Part shown: piece by piece, positions 57,496 to 64,000 of the stretch
Position numbering within the stretch: the stretch's first letter is position 1
Layout: each line of letters starts with the position of its first letter
Origin: Corticium candelabrum
Lineage: Eukaryota > Porifera > Homoscleromorpha > Homosclerophorida > Plakinidae
Direction: 5' to 3'
DNA: 64,000 nucleotides
Assembly: GCF_963422355.1 (NCBI RefSeq)
Contig: NC_085096.1
Coordinates: forward strand, 2,895,483-2,959,482
The notes under the pieces: generated by a model
Database searches by the model: none
The model's input: only the letters and a program-made list of their open reading frames with translations
What the model was told of the DNA's origin: nothing
Made by a program: the position numbers and the translations under genes

Positions 57496-58026
57496 CAATG
57501 GCGGATCCAGAGATACTTTTGCCGGGGGGGGGGGGGGGGAGTCACAACATTTATGACTATATTCGACAGGCGCATTACATAGTAAACGCTATGCTGTAAT
57601 TTTGTACACATTATAATTATACATACTCTAAATCACAGCTAAGAAACTATGCCTATTCTGGCTGATGGCAGTCAGGCATTGCCAAGACCTTCTACTTCTT
57701 CCTCTTCCGCACAGTCAGACTCTGTGGCACTATCAGACTCTTCATCCAATAAAGTAGTGGGCAATATCATTTTGCGAGGCTTTTCCGGGCAAATTGACTA
57801 ACAATGTCAGCAACTTTAATGTTGATTTCTCAATGGACATACATCAATGCTAGAGATGTCATTTGTTTCTGTGTTATCGTACACTGAGAAGTTGGACAGT
57901 TTGAGTCTAGCTTAGTAGAAAAGTTGGGAGTGTAAACCCAGACACAGTCTGGGCTTATTGCGAGGTCAACGGCCGGGGGGGGGGGGGCGGCACGTGCCCT
58001 CAGTGTCCCTACTAGATCCGCCACTG
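57496..58026. mobile_element. hAT-like MITE with poly-G subterminal tracts
   Basis: CAATGGCGGATCCAG at the left and CTAGATCCGCCACTG at the right are inverted ends. GTACA flanks both sides (57491-57495, 58027-58031). A G16 run follows the left end and a G13 run precedes the right end. The 530-bp body shows no transposase. CARTGGCGGATC ends are a frequent hAT-derived MITE type. Confidence 0.72.
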
Positions 58027-58559
58027 GTACATGCGTGAAATAGTTAGGGCAATGGAATGCGTACAAATTACGTGCTAGTGTATCATTCTGGACTCTCTTT
58101 GTGCGCAGTAGGCAGTAGAAGTTGCAAGCAGCGATCGAGAACTCAATCCTCCTGTCAAGTCGATTATCATGAGACGCGGCGGACTGCGGTCTAGACTACG
58201 AGTAGCCTAGATGTGAGCGTGGTGTTCCAAACGCTCTTAGATTTCACGTGGTAAATTACTAGCAATGCAGCTACTGTAGAAACAGAACCGTGGAAACGAT
58301 CGCTACGCACTCAAACATCAGAATGACTAGAAATTCCCGTCACAACTCCCGGATAGGGTGGTGCACTCACTACTGTTCTCATTAGGGATGATCTAGACTC
58401 GACCATCACTTAATCCGGGGAATAACAAGTCCAACACAAAACGGCTTTTCCCAACGCGTTACTGCAACTGTGACAGTAGTGACTCTATAGTTTAAGACTT
58501 GGAGCATGCGTAGTACAAGGTATGCTAAAAGCACAAAACAGCAAGTAACGTTGGTAGCT

Positions 58560-60078
58560 GTGTTGAGTTGCGTTACTAGAGACTATCATACAACTGAAAA
58601 CATTACATGGTGTCAGGATGAAACGACTCAACCATCAGCATAAATGTCGTTCTGCGACCGCAACCTCACAGGAGCATGGCACAAATGTGAGCAGCAATTT
58701 CGTTTCTACTCTCAGGCGTCAGAATTAGACATAAAGTCACCCGCTACGCAGACGGCCATACTTCTTCATGTTGCTGGGCCTGAAGCCCAAGAGATCTACC
58801 AGACGTTCGTGTTCCCGCCACAAGAAGCAGAGCAACCTGATCCTAGACACGATGTCAACTCTGGACTACAGAAATTCAAGATATATTGCAACCCCAGGCA
58901 CAACACCGTATATGAAAGGCACATATTCTGGTCTACAGACCAGTTAAAAGGTGAAGCAGTAGATCAATGGGTTACCGAGCTAAAAGTAAAGGCGGCGTTG
59001 TGCGAATTCGGTGACCAACGCGATCTTCTAATACGCGATAAGATCGCGTTTGACGTCCACAACGAACGCGTGAAAGAGAGATTATTACGAGAATCAGACC
59101 TTACTTAATCAATCCAAAACCAGGTAAGCGGCATGCAAGTATGGCGAAGGCTTGACCCACTTCGACCGCGCCCCATCTACGGAAAGACGCTTTCAGCGTG
59201 TCACAAGAGGAACCATCGGGCCAAATTCTGTCGAATTCCAGGTCAAAGATGCAGATGAAGCAGCAGTAACAAGAATGAAGAGCTACTGATTTCACCTATA
59301 TTCATAGGACATATCCGGTACACGACAAAATGGACGGAACACGATCTGGAATGTACGCAGATTAATTTCAAGCTGGACATCGAGTCCGAGGCAAACATCT
59401 TGCCTTTTAAGGTATACAGAGTTCTCGAGACAAAATTGCACCCAACCAGCAAGATTCTTACTGCAGCTGGTGATGGTCAAATCTACCCAGAGGCACAATT
59501 CAGGTCAGTTGTTTAGTCAGCAGAAACAAGGCGAGCTGCAGGAAGAGGCTCACGTTTTATGTTATTGACGACAACCTAGCCATCCTTGGAAGAACAGCGT
59601 GCCAGGACTTAGATCTCAACAGGCGTGTGGACAATGTGGTGCTTGTGGATATACAACCAGGTCACACCAGACAGCAACTTATCGAGCAGAACAAGGATGT
59701 GTTTAAAGGAATAGGAAGGTATAACAAAGCGTATGACATCCAGCTTCAAGCAGACGCTATTCCGGTGGTACAGCATCCGCGAGTCATACCATATGCAAAG
59801 AGAACGAAACTCCAACAGACGTTGGCAAAACTGCAGCAACAAGGTATTACACAAGACGTCAAAGGCTGGACGGACTGGCTTCACAATCTCGTGATAAAAA
59901 AAAGAGAAGAAGGAAAACGTAAGGATCTGTCTGGATCCCAGACCGCTCAATAAGTCATCAAAAGGGAGAGACACCAAATACCAACAATGGCAGATGTCCA
60001 AGCCCGACTGGCTGGCAAAGTGGTATTCACAGTAGTCGACATGAAAGATGCCTTCTGGCACGCAAAAAGACACCACAT
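58560..60078 (+). pseudogene. Third Ty3/Gypsy element, 3'-truncated
   Basis: A primer-binding-like TGGTGTCAGGATG follows ACATTACA at about 58600, so an LTR end lies to its left, but its start is not fixed. The Gag frame is 58644-59108 (LLHVAGPEAQEIYQTF). A degenerate protease follows, with LDIESEANILPF at about 59370-59405 where a DTGA is expected. The RT start is 59627-59953 (VIPYAKRTKLQQTLAKLQ, DWLHNLVIKKREEG) and, in a new frame, VVFTVVDMKDAFWH to about 60070. The rest of RT and the integrase are missing. The element is cut by the virus-like relic. Confidence 0.8.
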
Positions 60079-60329
60079 ACCCCACGATACCGAAAGGTCG
60101 CCCACTAAGCAATTCTATGTAGACCTTCATACAGCGGGGAAGAAAAGACCATCGCAACCATGTCCGACTACGCGATATCGAAAGCTGCCAACGAAAAAAC
60201 ACTATGTTGACGTAGGCAAGACGTTGTCCAATAGCTTAGTAGTGCAAAAGTGTTGCAATATCTGTTGTTGTAGGTGTAGTATTTGTTGTTGTAGGTGCAA
60301 TCTCCTATGCGATACATAGTTACATACTT

Positions 60330-60972
60330 TGTAGTGTCGATAGATACAATGAGCTAGAGTATAGTCTCCCCCTTCCAGCTACTTCCACACAACTAGGTAA
60401 CCAAAACTCGACCCAACATACCTTCTAGATCGAAAGTGACAGCTCCAAGAGATCAATCGATCTATCCGAGATATTTGGAACACACTATATATTCCAACCT
60501 CGCTTTCGGGCATAAATCCTTGTTCTTGTAGTTTTCGACGAGGAGCTACAAATTCTTTCTTGTTTGCTGTAGAGCAAATACCGTTAGTCTTGCTAGCACA
60601 CACTCGCTCCAATCTACCCTTGGTTGTGTCTACAGGCTCGCTGTATCTCTCCTTGCCGGCGATCTCTTGTGCGACAAAGTCTTTCAGTATTGTGCTATCC
60701 ACCGAATTCGTTGCCTATACGACGACGATACATCTATGTCGTTTCTGGCTTGTAGACGCAATGGGATCTCCGCTTCTAGATTTTCCACCAATACGTGATC
60801 CAACCGTTTCTAGAACATTGTCGAGACTATCCATATCTAGACCTACTAGTCTGTGTGGCGGTAGATAGCCATACTTTTCTACAGCCGACACATCCACTCC
60901 ACAGTCTAGCATGCCTTGCAGACTAGAGATTGGTTTTGGACGTATCGCCGGCATCTCCTCGTCATCCACCAC
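60330..60972 (-). pseudogene. YGY-motif protein with C-terminal SVFQISRI region, most complete copy
   Basis: Two minus-strand frames, 60972-60715 and 60702-60379, lie end to end with one break. The first has VEKYGYLPPHRLVGLD and SLDNVLETVG. The second has FVAQEIAGKERYSEPVDTTK, ERVCASKTNGICSTANKK and GIYSVFQISRI. The other two loci carry the two parts separately, so this copy shows that they belong to one protein of at least 190 residues. Family and function are unknown. Confidence 0.5.
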
Positions 60973-61629
60973 ATGTGTATTTTCTACTCTAAAGACCTAG
61001 GGATAGGTGTTGGACCTCTACTACCCACTAACATCCCATCGTCGGCCACTATGTGTATTTGTTGCTATCGCTTTTCCAGAAAACATTTCCAAGTTGCACG
61101 TTTTTCGAAGTAGGAGGAAAGCTATGTATATGGCTACATATTTTTCGATGGAACCTATTGTCCAATATCCTTTGTTTGCGACCCAACAGCTCTTGTCAAC
61201 CCAATATCTAGGTCTTTTGCCTTGACCTGTGCTGGTAGTGTCCTAGAGGTAGATCCAAGAGATGTTTGGTGTCTACCACTCCCACCTCGTTTTCGAAACA
61301 CACTCACGACTCTGTACTTTCGGATGAATAGACACAAATTCTTGGTCTTCCGCAGAGCAAAGATATCTGGTCTTGCTCGTGCATGTCCGACCGACTTGTT
61401 TCCTCTAGACTTTCGCCGACGTCTGCCGGCAAGTCTGGTCGATAGTATTTCCACGACAGCCTCTTGCCTCAGTCTACAATCCATCGAACTCGGTGTCGAT
61501 AAGACGATAGTACTTCTATCTCGTTCCAATATTGCAAAGAAAAGACGGCTATGTATAGGACTACGAAGTTTTCGATGGAACCTTGTCTATCCAATTAGCT
61601 TCCATCGAATCCATTCCACTCTTGTTTAA

Positions 61630-61890
61630 AGGCGCGTGGAAATGGAATCTCTCGATAGCAAGATTCATGTGTTTGTCGACCAACATGGTTCTCTCCGCCA
61701 GAGCTCGGAGGAATGGTTTCGACTGCGTAGAAATATGGCGGAGGAACCAAAGTGGCTGCTCTATTGCGCTAAAGTCCCTATGGCTATGTCGGACAATTGC
61801 TTAGAGACAAGAGCGGGATCGAACCGAGACCTCGCTTTTGGTGAGGAAAGGTCTTCGAACCTGTGTCGGAACGATTGGTCGAAATAGATT
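61630..61890 (-). pseudogene. Virus-like gene fragment related to 29420-29600
   Basis: On the minus strand AERTMLVDKHMNLAIERF parallels AERTVAFDECTKLAIKGL near 29450. A plus-strand frame (61636-61887) with HGSLRQSSEEWFRLRR matches an antisense frame at 29465, so the coding strand cannot be settled from two copies. The product is unknown. Confidence 0.35.
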
Positions 61891-61989
61891 ATGGAACCGC
61901 GTATAGGGGTGGCCAGATCTATATATTTGATCTGGGAATGTAGGGTATAGCCTCGACTTGTACTTCGTAGTATCGTCGACGAAACGCGG

Positions 61990-62530
61990 CAAAGGTTGGA
62001 GAATCCATACCACGCAGTGGATCCACCATCGGAGGCTTCCCAAAATACTGTCCTGCTCGAGTACAAGGCTCCATATCGAAGGCGTCCCAACAGGTGCATC
62101 CCTCGGTACTACAAACCCCAGATCTGGATGGGACTGGATCTGTCGCCCACCGCAAGCTTCGGCTTGTATGCGTGTGGAAGTCTATCGCCTCTGCGCTCTG
62201 GACCAACTCGGGCCGACACCGTGCTACAATACAGCCTTCCACGGTTGGGCCTCCCCGGTAGCCTGGAGTTGTATGGTGGTGGTGAGATGTCCCAGACTTA
62301 ACGTCTGTAGACTTTGGAGATGTCGCGAGCGATGTATTCCACACAGTCATGGAAGACATCGTCCGAGGTGTCTACGGTACCATGTCGAGTATTTGGAGCA
62401 TGTTTTGACCGACGGTATAGAGGCAACGCGACATCTCTCGAGGATGCTCTTGTTGTACATACCGTAGCTTTGTGTAGAAAATCTGTTTTGGGATACATTC
62501 CTTAGAGGGCCATGGAGGTGTACTATCTAT
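61990..62530 (-). pseudogene. Virus-like segment, inverted counterpart of 15280-15800
   Basis: The minus strand aligns with the plus strand of 15280-15800. The shared peptide word is LRYGALYSS, and the two copies share long DNA words such as CGAGAGAT and GCAGAGGCGATAGAC. The 147-codon minus frame at 62359-61919 may include real coding sequence, but the two copies disagree on frame. Product unknown. Confidence 0.5.
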
Positions 62531-62559
62531 TTAACGAACTCAAACAAGATTTCCTCCAA

Positions 62560-63362
62560 GAGTGCATATAAATAAATAAATAAATAAATTAATAAATACA
62601 TAAATAATAAAACAAATACATAATAAATAAATTAAATAATAAATACATAAATAAATAAAATGAATACATAATAAATTAATTAATAAATACATAAATAAAT
62701 AAATACATAAATAAATAAAATAAATACATAATAAATTATTAATAAATAAATAAATATATAAATAAATACATACATAAATAAATATAATAAATAAATAAAT
62801 ACATAAAAAGATAAATAAATATAATAAATAAATACATAAATAAATAAATATAATAAATACATAATAAATAAATTAATTAACAAATACATAAGTAAATAAA
62901 TAAATCCATAAATAAATATAATAAGTACATAATAAATTAATTAATTATTAAATATATAAATATATAAATAAATAAATACAAAATAAATAAAATAAATACA
63001 TAATAAATAAATCAATTAATAAATACATAAATAGATACATAAATACATAAATAAATAAATAAATTAATTAATAAATTAATTAATAAATATATAAATAAAT
63101 ACATAAATAAATATAATAAATACATAATAAATAAATAAATAAATAAATACATAATTAAATATATAAGTATAATAAATACATAAGAAATAAATTAATAAAT
63201 AAACAAATACATAAATAAATAAATAAATACATAAATAAAGAAAACAAATACATAATAAATAAATCAATTAATTAATACATATATAAATAAATAAATACAT
63301 AAACAAATAAATAAATAAATACATTATAATTAATAAATACATAAATACATAAATAAATAAAT
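62560..63362. repeat. 800 bp of degenerate AT-rich tetranucleotide repeat
   Basis: The sequence is made of AAAT units with interspersed ATACAT and TTAATTAAT words. It is almost free of G and C. Ile/Tyr/Leu-rich frames on the minus strand are artefacts. Confidence 0.93.
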
Positions 63363-63635
63363 TGATTAACTTAATTGGCGTAGGCTACATCTTGTAGACG
63401 TCAACTTATAAACCTAGCAGAGGAGAAACGTTCTGTCGTGGGAGTGTGTTGAGGGGCCACGTTTGAGTACACGTGTATATGATACGTGGGTTGAATAGGC
63501 AACTCACAAGTGGCTTATCTGTGGTAGTACAAGTCAAGCAGCAACAGTAAAGTCTTTCAAGCCAACCCCCAAAGTCTTCAAATAAAAAAACAATGCATAC
63601 ACCTCAATCCTGCTGCTTCCTTGCATACTGACAAA
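63363..63635. other. 3' flank of the death-domain gene at the right edge
   Basis: Downstream sequence of the minus-strand gene ending at 63636. No poly(A) signal of the AATAAA type is evident on the minus strand near the stop. Confidence 0.4.
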
Positions 63636-64000
63636 TCAGCAATAACGGCTAACATAATTTACCAACTCGTGACCAAATGCCTGGCTGGCTTGTGCTCTAA
63701 GCCCAACTCGACACATTGCCTTAATCAGTGATTGTCGTATGGCTTTGTCACATAGTGCGTTAGTCCATTTTTCCAATGCAACTCGTGCTTGCAAGAACAG
63801 CTGCCTGTATTCTCCTTGTATCGCCGCTATCTCTGACGTTGAGAAAACCGAGGGTTGGAGGACACAAACAAGCTCCTGCCAACGCGCAGCACAAGTACGA
63901 GCTACAATCACAATCTCCTGATCAGTGCATTTGCGGTTTGCTCCCGATTCTAACTTCCACTGTAGCGTTTCTCCCGATATCTCATCTTTCTGCCATTTCT
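63636..64000 (-). CDS. Death-domain 3' exon of a third RIPK-like or related gene, partial
   Basis: The minus-strand frame is open from the window edge to the stop at 63636, about 120 codons. Words include CAARWQELVCVLQPSVF, YRQLFLQARVALEKWTNAL and AFGHELVNYVSRYC. It aligns with the last exon of the gene at 67-3121 (SCNWERC, LETWANSL, FGQDLVEYVKTF), including the conserved Trp residues and the final hydrophobic helix. Upstream exons lie beyond the window, so whether a kinase precedes it is not visible. Genomic position next to the second kinase suggests a tandem family. Confidence 0.72.
   Translation of the reverse strand, partial: KWQKDEISGETLQWKLESGANRKCTDQEIVIVARTCAARWQELVCVLQPSVFSTSEIAAIQGEYRQLFLQARVALEKWTNALCDKAIRQSLIKAMCRVGLRAQASQAFGHELVNYVSRYC

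Larger units (their letters stand above)
60080..62545. mobile_element. Second block of the Polinton-like relic
   Basis: Parts match the first block: 60100-60230 the tandem repeats at 22.7-23.2 kb, 60330-60800 the segment 25640-26100, 60715-60972 the YGY-motif protein, 61640-61800 the region 29450-29600, and 61990-62530 the inverted 15280-15800. No integrase or PolB fragment is present here. All frames are broken. The right end runs into AT-rich tetranucleotide sequence at 62560. Confidence 0.7.

Noticed and set aside
62680..63267. Ile/Tyr-rich membrane-like ORFs
   Set aside because: They are translations of AAAT/ATAC tetranucleotide repeats with almost no G or C.

Overview
This is a repeat-rich stretch of an animal nuclear genome. 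It has short spliced exons with GT/AG borders, receptor-type tyrosine kinase and death-domain kinase genes, tRNA-derived SINEs, many classes of DNA transposon and long (AC)n, (AT)n and (AAG)n tracts. There are no bacterial operons. Compact kinase genes with introns of about 50-100 nt and tandem duplicates suit an early-branching animal such as a sponge. The species cannot be fixed from this sequence.

Host genes are almost all on the minus strand. At the left end, 67-3121 is a complete nine-exon gene that joins in frame to 559 codons: a RIPK-like kinase followed by two tandem death domains. Next, 4734-9141 holds fifteen exons of a tyrosine kinase with a tyrosine-rich N-terminal exon; its 5' end is not seen. 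A close relative of the first kinase lies at 49632-52760 and lacks visible death-domain exons. A third death-domain 3' exon is cut by the right edge (63636-64000). The short exons at the 5' end of the tyrosine kinase recur as broken copies at 33035-34200 and 41230-41590, and a relic of its tyrosine-rich exon is at 3596-3820. An unrecognised spliced gene candidate lies at about 30540-31577.

Mobile elements fill most of the rest. A Ty3/Gypsy element (9355-14428) has 107-110 bp LTRs and a 4-bp target duplication. A second LTR element (44484-48963) has a SCAN-like Gag and integrase remnants ahead of reverse transcriptase, the Gmr1 arrangement; it has lost its integrase core. A third Gypsy fragment is at 58600-60078. 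There is a LINE 3' fragment (38020-39165), a Helentron-like element inside an intron (50990-52014), a hAT-like element containing a DUF3504-like fragment (41682-43960), several MITEs and three tRNA-derived SINE families. The paralogous copies supply empty sites that confirm several insertions.

About 15.0-26.1 kb, 28.4-30.3 kb and 60.1-62.5 kb are decayed pieces of a Polinton/Maverick-like (adintovirus-like) DNA element. They include a protein-primed-type DNA polymerase B, a chromodomain integrase, an ankyrin-like repeat protein, a zinc-binding protein, a coiled-coil protein, a membrane protein and several conserved proteins I cannot name. All have frameshifts and stops, and two show lost catalytic aspartates, so they look dead. 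The gene fragments match each other between the separate pieces, some in inverted orientation.
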